DNA from: Cohnella phaseoli
GTDB lineage: Bacteria; Bacillota; Bacilli; Paenibacillales; Paenibacillaceae
DNA length: 64,000 nucleotides
Direction: 5' to 3'
Assembly: GCF_003386235.1 (NCBI RefSeq)
Contig: NZ_QRDZ01000034.1
Location: forward strand, 47,218 to 111,217
Positions 26,979 to 36,943 of this stretch are shown here, one piece after another (position 1 is the stretch's first letter; every line of letters starts with the position of its first letter). The translations under genes were made by a program, and so were the position numbers. The notes beneath the pieces are model-generated. The model did no database searches. It was not told the origin of the DNA and worked only from the letters and a program-made list of their open reading frames with translations.

Positions 26979-29900
26979 ATGTATTTATTCAAGAAGACTT
27001 TCCGTAAAGCAGGTTTAATATTACTATCCTTAAGCTTAATCCTTTCAAGCTCGGTTCTCGGTCAAAGGGCAAGCGCATCGGAGCTTCTCGGGTCGACGGC
27101 TGCGGTCGCCCAGGAAAAGCCTCCGAATACCGAATTAACGGATATACAAGGCCACTGGGCACAAAAACAGGTGTCGGAATGGTGGAGAGAAGGTCTCGTC
27201 AAAGGTTATTCGGACGGCTCCTTTAGGCCGGACGAGCCGGTTAGCCGCGCCGAAACGATGGCGCTCGTCAATCGTTCATTCGGGTATGTCGAGTCCGCGC
27301 CGATCAGCTTCGCCGATCTTAAGACTTCGGATTGGGCATACGAAGATGCCGCCAAAGCGGTGAAGGCTGGATATTTGTCCGGCTACGAAGACGGCACGAT
27401 CGGAGCCGGGAAACCTGTCAGCAGGCAGGAAATGGCGGTTATTCTAACGCGTCTGCTGAAGCTGGAAGAGACGGATAATAGGGCGGCAGATCGATTTAGG
27501 GATGCGATGGAGATAGCTCCGTGGAGCAAGAAAGCGGTGAATGCCGCCGTATCCGCGGGGATGATGCTCGGGAACGGCAACCGATTCATGCCGATGGCCT
27601 CCCTAACTCGAGCAGAGCTTGTCGTGATTCTCGACCGAGCGCTAAAGTCACTGACTTCAAGCGAGTACGATAAGGCCGGCATCTACGGTTCCGAGCAAAG
27701 CATTCGCGAAATTCCGGGTGACGTGATTGTCAGCGTTCCTGGGGTGACGCTGCAAAATATGAAGATCGGCGGGGACTTGCTGCTGGCCGAAGGGATTGGC
27801 GAAGGCGATGTCCGCTTGCGCAACGTCGTCGTGCAAGGCGAAACATCCATCCAGGGCGGCGGCGAGAACAGCGTATATCTAGAGAACAGCATTCTGGGCA
27901 AGGTGATTGTAAACAAAAAAACGGGAAAGATTCGCATCGTCATGAAAGGAACGACGACGATCGCCGAATTGGTTATTCTCACCCTCGTTAATCTTGAAGT
28001 CGGCAGCAATGGTGAAATTGTATTGCTGCGGCTAGAGGCCAGCGCCAACGTTACCGGACAAGGGAGGATTCAGAAAGCGGTCGTCGGCGAGAAAGGCAGA
28101 GGCTCGACCTTTGAACTTAAGCCGGATATTCAAGAAGGAGCGGAATTCGCAAACGCAGGATCTTCCGCGTCGACCGGGGGAAGCGGCAGTAACGGCGGAA
28201 ACGGCGGGGGAAGTCAAATTCAGCTTGCGGCCTTAAGCGCCGTTAACGGAACGCTTACCGCAACCTTGAACCAAATCCCGTCCGCAATTCCGGTTATCGG
28301 CGATTTTGCGATCGTGTCAATCGTGAATAACGGGGCCGCCGTTCCGGTTACACCGACGTTGGTCTCTTGGAACGAAGCGAATAAACAAGCGACGCTTACC
28401 GTTCCGGTCATTCCCGCAGCTAGCGTAGAGCAATCCGTAGTATACAGAGTTTCGTATAAGAGTACTTCCACAGTGCAATCCGCTCCTTTTGTGATTCATT
28501 CGGGGGTTGCGGTGGCCATAAACGGTCAGGCACAGGGCTACGTCGTTGTACCGGCCGAGGCCGACCCGAAGGTCTCCGGGGCAGCAGACGCCTTGATTCA
28601 ATACGTGATGAAGTCGACGGGCGCCGCGCTGACGAAGCTGACAGACGAAGAACTGGAGATGAACGGTTCGCCGGCCGGACTGGATACAGCTATCTATGTC
28701 GGTCTGTCTCGCGAAGAAGATACAGCTTACCTAGACGGTAAATTGGAAGATTTGGACGACGACGGCTACGTGATCGACGCGAGGAACGATACCTTAACGA
28801 TTGTAGGACCCACGGACAGCGGAACCCAATATGGAGTTTATGAGTTTTTGGAGCGTTACGTCGGCGTCAGATGGTTGCTCCCCGGACCGAACGGGGAGGA
28901 CGTGCCTGCCAGCTCCGATTTGTACGTGCCGACAGGTACGATCCAAGAAGAACCGGCTTATAAATCCAGAGGACTCTACGGCGTTCATACGGATAGTTTC
29001 TTCTTCTCCCCGGACAACGAGGACAACTATCAATGGGGCGTCGTCAACCGGACGAACAATCGAATTATCGGCTACAACCATTACTTATGGTACTTATTCG
29101 TTCCGTTGCCCGGCTATCCGGGGGAAAATTACGCGACTACGCATCCCGAGTTTTACCCGCTGCGTAACGGGGAGCGGTTCATACCGACATCGGATGTGTT
29201 ATGGCAGCCTTGTTTCACCGAGGAAGGGACCGTAACGGCAGCCGTCTCTTCAATCGTGGCTTATTTCAACGCCAATCCGGAGGCTACGTCTTTCTCGCTG
29301 GCCGTGAATGACGGCGGCGGCTTCTGCGAGGCCGAACCCGATCATCCGGCGAATCCGCACAGGCTTAATTCAATCGGCTTGCCGGATATGTCCGATATCT
29401 ACTACGACTGGGTTAACAAAGTGGTAGAAGGCGTGCTGCAAGTACATCCGGATAAGTGGTTCGGGGTGCTTGCCTACCAGGAAGTCAACGATCCGCCTTC
29501 CTTCAAGTTAAACGACCGGGTAATTCCATATTTCACGAAGGATAGAATGACCTGGATAGACGACGGCATTCGCGCCAAAGACCAGGGTACCACGGAACAA
29601 TGGACGGCAGTATCGGCTAATTTGGCATTTTACGATTACGTATACGGTACGCCTTACATGGTACCGAGAGTATATCCGCACCAGATGGCCGAGTATTTGC
29701 GGTTCGGCAAAGAGAACGGCGTTATCGCTTACTTTGCGGAGCTGCTGCCCAATTGGGGCGAAGGCCCCAAGCCTTGGCTATTGACGAAGCTGCTGTGGGA
29801 TCCGGAGCGCAACGTTGATGCCATGTTGAACGATTGGTACGTTCGCGCGGTAGGAGCGGAAGCGGCTCCCGACCTGAAAGCTTACTTCGATCACTGGGAG

Positions 29901-32534
29901 TCGTTCTGGACCGACCGAATCAAGGACACAGAATGGTTCGAGGAACGTAAAGGCATCACCTATCTCTCTTATTATTGGGGCACTTACCTGGAAGCCGTTA
30001 CTGCTCAGGAAATGGAGGATAGTCGGTCGCTGCTCGAATCCGTATTGGCTAAAGCGGTAACTCCTCAGCAGAAAGCGCGAGCCGAAATGCTGTTCAAACA
30101 ATTCGAGTATTATGAAGCGTCTGCGCTTAGTTATCCGAAAAAAGAGACGGCTCCCGAGACCGAGCAAGCCGCTTTGCAGATGCTTGAACTAGGTGCCAGC
30201 AGCCAGGCGAAAGCCGATTATGCAGCGAAAAGACTGGCGCTTGTCGACGCGTACAAGAATGATCCGTTATTGCATCATCAAGTAGATCCTTATTGGGACA
30301 AGTTGATCTGGTCGGGATGGAGTCCATCGCTGGTATGGGGAGTCACGGATTACGTCAAACGGCATGAGCCTACCGGCGGAGCAGTCCGGGAGCGCATCGC
30401 TAGGATGGCTTCGGGAGAAGACGCCGCGGAAAAGGAATATGCCGAGCTGTTGCTGAACGTACTGGCTGGCACTACGGTTAATGCCAATCCTTCATTCGAG
30501 ACCGGAACGACCCAAGCCCAAGCGTGGGATACCTGGGTGATGAATTACGGGGAATTCAAACGGCTCGAAGAGCCCGCGCACGCCCTTACGGGGGATGCCA
30601 GCATCTATATTCATAATTTCTATTATGGCGATTTAAGCCAGACCGTGCCGGTTAAACCCGGGCTGATTACGGCTAAGCTGAGCTATTTCGTGACGAAGCA
30701 GACGCAAACGGTTGGCGATACTTGGCTGCAACTGGATTTTCTCGACGAGCAGGGCGCCGTACTGGATACGATTAAAAGCAACCAACAGGCGTATTCCTCC
30801 GGCAGAGGGAAGTGGAATCTGATCTCCGTGATGGGTAAAGTACCGGAAACGGTGAACGGAAAGGCCGTGAAGCAAGTGAAAGTATCGGTGACCGTTAACG
30901 GCTTCTTCGAAGGCGGAGAGTTGTACATGGACGACTTCGAGGTGTATCAGTCCGTCGAGAGCGATCCGCCGGCTCCGCTGTTGATCTCGCAAGTTCAAGC
31001 GAGCAATGGGGAAATTGAGGTCACTTTCTACGACGATCCGGGGCAAACGCCTTCGAATGAGGAGTTCATGGTGACGAGTTTCATAAACGGCAAATCGGAA
31101 GCGGTGACGCCTACTGTCCTATCTTGGATTGCCGGGGAGAAGAAAGCGATCTTAAGCGTCCCGGCGGTGCCCGATCGCGTGTGGGAGCAAAGCGTCGTTT
31201 ACGGAGTGGCATTCCGAGACTCCGCCGTCGTCCGTTCGGTTCCGTTTGAAGTTTCAGGCAATGTAGGCGATCTTGAACAGTTCGTACAAAATTCTTCCTT
31301 TGAAGAAGGGGAGGAAAACGCGGACAATTGGACGTTCTGGGGAGAGGGTTTCTCGCGGTCGAACGCAGTCCGGCGTACCGGCAGCTACAGTCTGGCGGCC
31401 GATGGACTTCAGCCGGGACAGAACGAGGCGGGAGGCGGCGGTCCGTTCCAAACGGCGGGGCTGGAACCGGGAACTTACGTGGGCGTATTCCGCTACAATA
31501 CTTCGGCGAACACGAAAGGAGTCTTATCTTGGAACGTACAGCCGATGAACGGAAGCGGAGCGATCGTGAGGTCTCTCTCTTCCGACAAGCGACCGGCGGC
31601 CGCTTCCAGAGGAAATTGGGTTCCATTTGAATTCGAATTCGAGATCGCGCCGGGAGAATCCTCGGCCAGATTTTTTGTCCTCCTTAGCGAATTCAAGAAA
31701 GGCGATACGATCTACTTCGACGATGTGGAAATTTATCGAATCCCGAATGCCGAAGCCGAGGTATCGGTAGTGAACGCAACTTACGGACATCTTGACGTCG
31801 TGTTGACAAGCGTCCCGGTAGTCGAACCGGTAGCCGCCGATTTCGTTCTATCGAGCGGCGTGAACGCTTCGGATGAAGCACCGGTCGCTCCAACGTCCAT
31901 GTCTTGGAACTCCGACACGAAAACCGTATCGTTTACGGTGCCTGAACTTCAGGAGAAGCCGTGGGATCAGAGCGTGGTGTACAGTGTCAGCTATAAGGGG
32001 CAGGATGCCGTCAACGCGCTTCCTGTAGAGATACCCGGGAATGTAAACGGGCTGACGCAGATCGCGCAGAACGGAGGCTTCGAGGATTGGAACACAGAGA
32101 GCGACGCATCGGCTTGGACATTCTGGGGCGAAGGTTTCACCCGTTCAAATGCGGTTGTTCGTTCCGGAGCTTACAGTCTTGTGGCCGACGGGCTGCAGCC
32201 GGGGCAGAACGCCGCCGGGGGCGGCGGACCGCTGCAAACCGTATCCGTGCAGGAAGGAAGCTACTTTGGCTTATTTCGCTTCGTCACGAATGTTCCTACG
32301 AACGGCAAACTAAGCGTAGTCGTTCATCAGATAGACGGTACCGGGAACGTTACGAGCAACGTTTCTTCCGCTCAACGGTCGGCCAAACGTTCGGCGGGCG
32401 CCTGGACGCCGTTCGAATTTTCGTTCGAAGCGGCGCCGGGCACAGTATCCGTACGATATTACATCGTTCTGAACGATTTTAATAAAGGCGATACGATCTA
32501 CTTCGACGACGTGGAAATATTCAAGACGAATTAA
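26979..32534 (+). CDS. SLH-anchored DUF4838 glycosidase-like protein with three CBMs
   Basis: A 1851-residue cell-surface protein. Signal peptide 1-33; three SLH domains about 52-225 (DIQGHWAQKQVSEW, GYSDGSFRPDEPVSR), which bind pyruvylated wall polymer; a beta-solenoid-like segment 238-385; a Gly/Ser linker; an Ig-like domain 415-505; a GH20/GH67-like N-terminal domain and DUF4838 barrel about 508-1150 (YGVYEFLERYVGVRWLLPG, SLAVNDGGGFCEAEPDHP); then a CenC-like CBM followed by two further Ig-CBM units. The last two CBMs share NWTFWGEGF/AWTFWGEGF and ADGLQPGQN, so they arose by duplication. GGAGG precedes the ATG. DUF4838 proteins are related to alpha-glucuronidases; activity here is unproven. 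Confidence 0.85.
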   Translation: MYLFKKTFRKAGLILLSLSLILSSSVLGQRASASELLGSTAAVAQEKPPNTELTDIQGHWAQKQVSEWWREGLVKGYSDGSFRPDEPVSRAETMALVNRSFGYVESAPISFADLKTSDWAYEDAAKAVKAGYLSGYEDGTIGAGKPVSRQEMAVILTRLLKLEETDNRAADRFRDAMEIAPWSKKAVNAAVSAGMMLGNGNRFMPMASLTRAELVVILDRALKSLTSSEYDKAGIYGSEQSIREIPGDVIVSVPGVTLQNMKIGGDLLLAEGIGEGDVRLRNVVVQGETSIQGGGENSVYLENSILGKVIVNKKTGKIRIVMKGTTTIAELVILTLVNLEVGSNGEIVLLRLEASANVTGQGRIQKAVVGEKGRGSTFELKPDIQEGAEFANAGSSASTGGSGSNGGNGGGSQIQLAALSAVNGTLTATLNQIPSAIPVIGDFAIVSIVNNGAAVPVTPTLVSWNEANKQATLTVPVIPAASVEQSVVYRVSYKSTSTVQSAPFVIHSGVAVAINGQAQGYVVVPAEADPKVSGAADALIQYVMKSTGAALTKLTDEELEMNGSPAGLDTAIYVGLSREEDTAYLDGKLEDLDDDGYVIDARNDTLTIVGPTDSGTQYGVYEFLERYVGVRWLLPGPNGEDVPASSDLYVPTGTIQEEPAYKSRGLYGVHTDSFFFSPDNEDNYQWGVVNRTNNRIIGYNHYLWYLFVPLPGYPGENYATTHPEFYPLRNGERFIPTSDVLWQPCFTEEGTVTAAVSSIVAYFNANPEATSFSLAVNDGGGFCEAEPDHPANPHRLNSIGLPDMSDIYYDWVNKVVEGVLQVHPDKWFGVLAYQEVNDPPSFKLNDRVIPYFTKDRMTWIDDGIRAKDQGTTEQWTAVSANLAFYDYVYGTPYMVPRVYPHQMAEYLRFGKENGVIAYFAELLPNWGEGPKPWLLTKLLWDPERNVDAMLNDWYVRAVGAEAAPDLKAYFDHWESFWTDRIKDTEWFEERKGITYLSYYWGTYLEAVTAQEMEDSRSLLESVLAKAVTPQQKARAEMLFKQFEYYEASALSYPKKETAPETEQAALQMLELGASSQAKADYAAKRLALVDAYKNDPLLHHQVDPYWDKLIWSGWSPSLVWGVTDYVKRHEPTGGAVRERIARMASGEDAAEKEYAELLLNVLAGTTVNANPSFETGTTQAQAWDTWVMNYGEFKRLEEPAHALTGDASIYIHNFYYGDLSQTVPVKPGLITAKLSYFVTKQTQTVGDTWLQLDFLDEQGAVLDTIKSNQQAYSSGRGKWNLISVMGKVPETVNGKAVKQVKVSVTVNGFFEGGELYMDDFEVYQSVESDPPAPLLISQVQASNGEIEVTFYDDPGQTPSNEEFMVTSFINGKSEAVTPTVLSWIAGEKKAILSVPAVPDRVWEQSVVYGVAFRDSAVVRSVPFEVSGNVGDLEQFVQNSSFEEGEENADNWTFWGEGFSRSNAVRRTGSYSLAADGLQPGQNEAGGGGPFQTAGLEPGTYVGVFRYNTSANTKGVLSWNVQPMNGSGAIVRSLSSDKRPAAASRGNWVPFEFEFEIAPGESSARFFVLLSEFKKGDTIYFDDVEIYRIPNAEAEVSVVNATYGHLDVVLTSVPVVEPVAADFVLSSGVNASDEAPVAPTSMSWNSDTKTVSFTVPELQEKPWDQSVVYSVSYKGQDAVNALPVEIPGNVNGLTQIAQNGGFEDWNTESDASAWTFWGEGFTRSNAVVRSGAYSLVADGLQPGQNAAGGGGPLQTVSVQEGSYFGLFRFVTNVPTNGKLSVVVHQIDGTGNVTSNVSSAQRSAKRSAGAWTPFEFSFEAAPGTVSVRYYIVLNDFNKGDTIYFDDVEIFKTN

Positions 32535-32546
32535 TATCCAATAGGT

Positions 32547-32578
32547 CGGGGCTGGGCGGATACGTTCGCTTGGCCCCG
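32547..32578 (+). terminator. Weak stem-loop after the SLH gene
   Basis: CGGGGC and GCCCCG pair around a 20-base loop 13 bases after the stop. There is no T-run, so it would be at best a partial terminator before the GHL6-like gene. Confidence 0.35.
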
Positions 32579-32615
32579 CACTTCAAAATTCGATAAGTAT
32601 TGGAGAAAACAATCT

Positions 32616-34535
32616 ATGAGAACGATCAAAAGAGCGATTCACATCGACTTTCATACGATGCCCGACATTCCGGATTTCGGAGCCAACTTCGATGCGAAAA
32701 CGTTCGCCAAGACGCTAAAGGACGCGCGGGTAGAATACGTCAACGTATTTGCCAAGTGCAACATCGGCTTCGCCTATTACCCGACGCACATCGGCGTAAT
32801 GCATCCGCATTTGAAGTTCGATATGTTCGGGCAGATCGTCGAGGAATGCCGCAAGGTCGGCATTGGCGTGACCGCCTATTTCAACGCAGGGTTGGATCAC
32901 GAGATGGCCCGAAAGCATCGCGAATGGACGGTCGTCAACAAGGAAGGGCAAGTCATCTACGGAGACCGGACCGCGAATTTTTTCCGTAATATGTGTTTTC
33001 GCTCGGGGTATTTGGATCATCTGCTGGGCATGGTTCGGGAGGTAGCGGAACGTTATCCGGTGGAAGGTTTCTTCTTCGATTGCATGGCCGTCACCCCGTG
33101 TTACGGGAACGAATGCCTGGAAGGCATAAAGGCAAGCGGCGGAGACCCGTTAAACGACGAGCATGTCTTGGCGTACTCGAAGGAATCGCTTATTGAATTC
33201 TCCCGGAAAGCGAAGGAGATCATCGGTCCGGACAAGTTCCTGTATTTGAACGGCCTCGAATCGGCCGACACGGAAGGGCTGCGGACGCATAACGAGATCG
33301 AATGCTTGCCGAGCGGATGGAGCTACGACTTCTTCCCGGCCCAAGTCGCATACGCTCGCAATCTCGGTCAGCAAACCTTCTATATGACCGGGCGGTTCAA
33401 CGTAAACTGGGGGGATTTCGGCGGACTGAAGAGCAAAGCGTCGCTGCTGAACGATTGCTGGGATGCGCTGATGAACGGTGTGCCCACGTCGATCGGCGAC
33501 CATATGCACCCGCGAGACGGCCTCGACCCGGCGGTGTACAAGGTCGTCGGCGAAATCTACGAGGAACTGGAACGTTACGAGCCTTGGACGGATCATGTGT
33601 GCGCGGTTGCGGACATCGGAATTCTGACGCTTGCGGGCGGCAAGCTCGACGAATGTCACAACGGAGCGGTTCGCATGCTGGGCGAACTCAAGATGACCTA
33701 CGACATCATTAACGAGAATCACGACTTGTCCAAGTACAAGGTCGTTATCTTGCCAGACGATGTTCGGATTTCGCCGGTGTTGGGGACAAAGCTGAAAGCT
33801 TATCTCGCGGATGGCGGGAACGCGATCAGCTCGGGACATTCCGGCTTGAATCCGGAAGGCACCGCGTTCGCGCTCGATGAATGGAACTTGAGCTACGACG
33901 GAGAAGACCCATGGAACAGCTCCTACTTCCGCATGCTGGAGGATACGGACGGAGAAATACCGAATATGCCTTGCGGCATCTACAAGCAGGGGATTCGAAT
34001 GGGGCTCAAGGAAGGTGCACGAGAGATCGCGGAATACTGGCAGCCCTACTTCAACCGCGAGTGGGACGGCTTTCACGGCAAGTTCTACACGCCGCCGGAC
34101 CGATACGCCGGATGGCCAGCGGTCGTGCGATCGGGCAACGTCATGCAGATCTGCTTTCCGATCTTCGGCGCTTATATCGAATACGCCGCAAACGTTCACA
34201 AGTATTTGGTGGGCTACAGCCTGAAACAACTGCTCCCGGAGCCGTTGATCAAGTGCGAGAACATTCCAACGACGGCACGCGTGACGGTAACGGAGAAAGA
34301 AAACAAGCGAATGGTTCACGTCAAGCTAACTCATCCGGAGCCGAGGGGCAAGTACAATGTGATCGAAGACATGCAGACGTTAGTCGACGGAATCGTATAC
34401 CTGAAGGGCGAGAGGGCATCAAGTGTCTATTCGGCTCCCGGGAGAGAGCCATTGGCTTATGAAATTACGGATGGCTATATCCGTATTCCTCTACCAACGG
34501 TAAATGGATATGCGATGGTTGTCGTTGAGGCCTAA
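32616..34535 (+). CDS. GHL6-like intracellular glycoside hydrolase, copy 1
   Basis: A 639-residue protein without a signal peptide. The N-terminal barrel (about 1-345) has the features of the hypothetical glycosyl hydrolase 6 family: HIDFHTMPDIPDFG, NVFAKCNIGFAYYPT, VEGFFFDCMAV (possible nucleophile aspartate) and GDHMHPRDGLDP. A beta-galactosidase-trimerisation-like domain follows (about 355-470, YKVVILPDDVRISPVL). It is clearly homologous throughout to the protein at 56958-58907. It lies directly after the SLH-DUF4838 gene in both places, so the two products probably act in series on one glycan, outside and then inside the cell. Confidence 0.78.
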   Translation: MRTIKRAIHIDFHTMPDIPDFGANFDAKTFAKTLKDARVEYVNVFAKCNIGFAYYPTHIGVMHPHLKFDMFGQIVEECRKVGIGVTAYFNAGLDHEMARKHREWTVVNKEGQVIYGDRTANFFRNMCFRSGYLDHLLGMVREVAERYPVEGFFFDCMAVTPCYGNECLEGIKASGGDPLNDEHVLAYSKESLIEFSRKAKEIIGPDKFLYLNGLESADTEGLRTHNEIECLPSGWSYDFFPAQVAYARNLGQQTFYMTGRFNVNWGDFGGLKSKASLLNDCWDALMNGVPTSIGDHMHPRDGLDPAVYKVVGEIYEELERYEPWTDHVCAVADIGILTLAGGKLDECHNGAVRMLGELKMTYDIINENHDLSKYKVVILPDDVRISPVLGTKLKAYLADGGNAISSGHSGLNPEGTAFALDEWNLSYDGEDPWNSSYFRMLEDTDGEIPNMPCGIYKQGIRMGLKEGAREIAEYWQPYFNREWDGFHGKFYTPPDRYAGWPAVVRSGNVMQICFPIFGAYIEYAANVHKYLVGYSLKQLLPEPLIKCENIPTTARVTVTEKENKRMVHVKLTHPEPRGKYNVIEDMQTLVDGIVYLKGERASSVYSAPGREPLAYEITDGYIRIPLPTVNGYAMVVVEA

Positions 34536-34553
34536 ATGAAGAGGGGTGTTTAT

Positions 34554-35744
34554 ATGAATAAGAATAAAGTTGTTCGGTTAGCTGTCGTAGGCGGAGGCCG
34601 TGGAGGCACCTTTAGTAAAGTGCTGAGCAATTTGGCCGACAAAGCTCAATTGGTTGCTGTATGTGATCATGATGAGGCGGTGCTGGATCGATGGAAGGAT
34701 GAGTTTCCGGAAGTTCGGTCGTACGATAATTACGAGCGCTTATTGGATGACGGACAGGTAGACGCGGTGTTTTTGGCAACGCCGTTATTCATTCATGCCC
34801 GTCAAGCCATTCAAGCCTTGCAGGCTGGGAAGCACGTCATTAGCGAAGTAATTGCAATAACAACTTTGGATGAAGGCTGGGAATTGATCGAAACCGTAGA
34901 GAAAACCGGATTAACCTACATGATGGCGGAGAATTACTGTTTCATGCGTCCAAACATGATGATCGAAAATATGGTGCAGCACGGTCTCTTTGGTGATCTC
35001 GTTCATGTTGAGGGCGGTTATATTCACGATATTCGGAACCTTACTCATTATCCTGATGGAAAATTGACTTGGCGCGGAAATCTGTTGAAAAGTTACCGAG
35101 GCAATACATATCCCACACATTCGCTTGGACCTGTGGCTAAGTGGCTGGATCTTCATCGTAATGGAGAAGATCAATTCGAGAGTCTAACTACATTCGTGTC
35201 TGAAGGCTTAGCAGGGCAAATCTATTACAAGGAGCTTTTCGGAAAGGAGCACCCTGGAGCTGGGCCCGATCATTGGAAGCAGGGGGATTCTGCTGTTACA
35301 CTGATCCGTACGAAAAAGGGGAAGTTAATTACTTTACGTTATGATATACAATCGGCACGCCCGCACAATATGACGCATTACGCTCTCCAAGGTACTAAAG
35401 GAGCGTATCTTTCTCCCCGTCATCATAATGAAGATCCTCTGATTTGGTTGGAGGGACGGTCTCCGGGAATTTCGTCGGATGGTTCAGCCGAGTGGGAGAC
35501 GCTCTGGAATTATGCCGATGAATGGGAACATCCGTTGTGGCAATCCTGGGGCAGCGTTGCCGAGCAAGCCGGTCATGGAGGCGGTGATTTCTCCGGTTTC
35601 CCGTCCGCTGCAACCGATTGCACGGATAGCGGGAATACTGAACTCCACATGACAGAATCGTATACATCGACAGTTGGTTGGGTTCCTTCCAGAATCGCCG
35701 ATACAAACTCATGCAGGACAATTCGTAGATTTTTGGAATGGTAA
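34554..35744 (+). CDS. Gfo/Idh/MocA-family oxidoreductase with an inverted C-terminal coding segment
   Basis: A 396-residue open frame, homologous to the 402-residue oxidoreductase at 41437 up to about residue 346 (Rossmann motif AVVGGGRGGTF, active-site region THSLGPVAKWLDLHRNG). The last 50 residues (SGFPSAATDC onwards) match no relative. The opposite strand of the same bases encodes the missing end, including LHEFVSAILEGTQPTVDVYD and VFPLSVQSVAADGKP. The enzyme is therefore probably missing its native C-terminus. GAGGGG precedes the chosen ATG at 34554; an ATG at 34536 abuts the previous stop. It is more AT-rich than its neighbours. Confidence 0.8.
   Translation: MNKNKVVRLAVVGGGRGGTFSKVLSNLADKAQLVAVCDHDEAVLDRWKDEFPEVRSYDNYERLLDDGQVDAVFLATPLFIHARQAIQALQAGKHVISEVIAITTLDEGWELIETVEKTGLTYMMAENYCFMRPNMMIENMVQHGLFGDLVHVEGGYIHDIRNLTHYPDGKLTWRGNLLKSYRGNTYPTHSLGPVAKWLDLHRNGEDQFESLTTFVSEGLAGQIYYKELFGKEHPGAGPDHWKQGDSAVTLIRTKKGKLITLRYDIQSARPHNMTHYALQGTKGAYLSPRHHNEDPLIWLEGRSPGISSDGSAEWETLWNYADEWEHPLWQSWGSVAEQAGHGGGDFSGFPSAATDCTDSGNTELHMTESYTSTVGWVPSRIADTNSCRTIRRFLEW
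35592..35725 (-). other. Micro-inverted 3' segment of the oxidoreductase gene
   Basis: Read on the minus strand this 134-base block encodes about 44 residues (RIVLHEFVSA to SVAADGKP) that align with the C-terminus of the homologue at 41437 (MEEFASAVQEGRRPAVDVYD to SVAANGKP). Flipping the block back restores one continuous frame from GGGDF through RIVLHEFV to GKP and a stop near 35744. Breakpoints are uncertain by a few bases. No long inverted repeats flank it. Confidence 0.82.
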
Positions 35745-35827
35745 AAAATAATCGCCAATAAACGAGGCGGTGATTTGTGACCCTTAATGTGGATGGCTCC
35801 TATACTCGTTAGGGGTCATCTTCTTTA

Positions 35828-35850
35828 AGCCGCGGCGAATTGCCGCGGCT
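35828..35850. terminator. Bidirectional hairpin between convergent genes
   Basis: AGCCGCGGC and GCCGCGGCT make a perfect 9-bp stem with a five-base loop, between the convergent oxidoreductase and AraC genes. T-rich sequence (read on the minus strand) follows only loosely. Confidence 0.6.
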
Positions 35851-35859
35851 GTCCGGCAT

Positions 35860-36789
35860 TCAGTCCGAAGACGCCGGCCCGACAAGCGGCGATGACGACG
35901 CGGAATCAGGAAGGGCTACACTTCGGGCTTTAATTGTTCGCGCATACTCCGACGGGGACATGCCGACCGTGCTTTTGAACTGGCGCGAGAAATAATGGAC
36001 GCTGCTGTAGCCGAGCAGGTTGGAGATTTCCGTCAGGTTATAAACGTCCTCGCGAATGTACGTTTTGGCGCGGTCGATCTTCGTCTTGTTCAGGTAGCCG
36101 ATGATGCCGACGCCGACGGTTCGCTTGAACAGGATGTTCATCTGCGTCCGGCTTATGCTGAATTGCGCGCACAGATCGTCCAACGTGATCTTGTCGGATA
36201 GGTTGCGTTCGAGATAGTCGACGATGAGCCGGCTAAGGCGTTCGCCTTGGTTTTCCTTCGTTGTCGAGAGGAGCGAAGCTCGCGAAGGAGCCGAGCCTTC
36301 GTTGCGGACGATCCGGATCAGCAATTCCTCCAGATAGAGCTTGAACAGCTGCTCCGCTCCGAACGGCGCGTCCGGCCGGGGCGATATCGGATATTCGTTC
36401 AGGCCGAAGGCGATACTGCTCTCCTTCATCAATCTGGCCAGTACCGCGTGCTCGGCTTGTCCGATGCGGAACAGCTTGTTACGGTCGAAAAAGGCCATCG
36501 ATTCGTTGCTGCAGCTAAACGTAACGATGAACAGATTTGGAGCTTTGCTGCCGGTGCTTTCCAATCGGTGATATTCGTTCGGGCTGTGCACGAGAATATT
36601 GCCTTGATTCAGGCGATAGTAGCCCGACCCGGTGTTCGCGTTGACCTCGCCTTTGTCCACGTAGACAATCTCCCAGAAATCGTGGCTTTCCCCGTTATAC
36701 CTCTCACGATTGGACAACTCGAAATAATAGCAGGTATAAATCTCCGTAACGACAATTCGCTCGTCCAGCCTGTAAGGCACGAACTCCAT
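35860..36789 (-). CDS. AraC-family transcriptional regulator with cupin-like N-terminus
   Basis: A 309-residue cytoplasmic regulator. The N-terminal half is a cupin-like ligand domain (FWEIVYVDKGEVNANTG, NILVHSPNEYHRLES). The C-terminal AraC domain has LDDLCAQFSISRTQMNILFK and EISNLLGYSSVHYFSRQFK. The start at 36789 follows AAGGGGGG; a longer frame from 36852 crosses the promoter region. It is divergent from a Gfo/Idh/MocA gene and isomerase/epimerase gene, which it probably controls in response to a small sugar-like ligand (inference from arrangement). Confidence 0.9.
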   Translation of the reverse strand: MEFVPYRLDERIVVTEIYTCYYFELSNRERYNGESHDFWEIVYVDKGEVNANTGSGYYRLNQGNILVHSPNEYHRLESTGSKAPNLFIVTFSCSNESMAFFDRNKLFRIGQAEHAVLARLMKESSIAFGLNEYPISPRPDAPFGAEQLFKLYLEELLIRIVRNEGSAPSRASLLSTTKENQGERLSRLIVDYLERNLSDKITLDDLCAQFSISRTQMNILFKRTVGVGIIGYLNKTKIDRAKTYIREDVYNLTEISNLLGYSSVHYFSRQFKSTVGMSPSEYARTIKARSVALPDSASSSPLVGPASSD

Positions 36790-36943
36790 CTCGCCGCCCC
36801 CCTTTGAATTAAAGTATAAAATAACCGTTCGATTCTGCAAATAGACGTGCAAATAAAACGACGGATTTTCTAAATCAATTCGGTTGTCGAAAAGTTATGA
36901 TGGGGCTGTCGAAGCGGAATTTCGATTAGGAGGGGATAGGGCG

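Noticed and set aside
33150..34319. Long minus-strand open frame (389 codons) opposite the first GHL6 gene
   Set aside because: Antisense shadow; the same kind of shadow appears at 57768-58904 opposite the paralogue, as expected from shared codon use.
35573..35758. Minus-strand frame encoding a Gfo/Idh/MocA C-terminus as a separate gene
   Set aside because: It is only the displaced end of the neighbouring gene, has no start signals and cannot fold alone; it is treated as an inversion instead.
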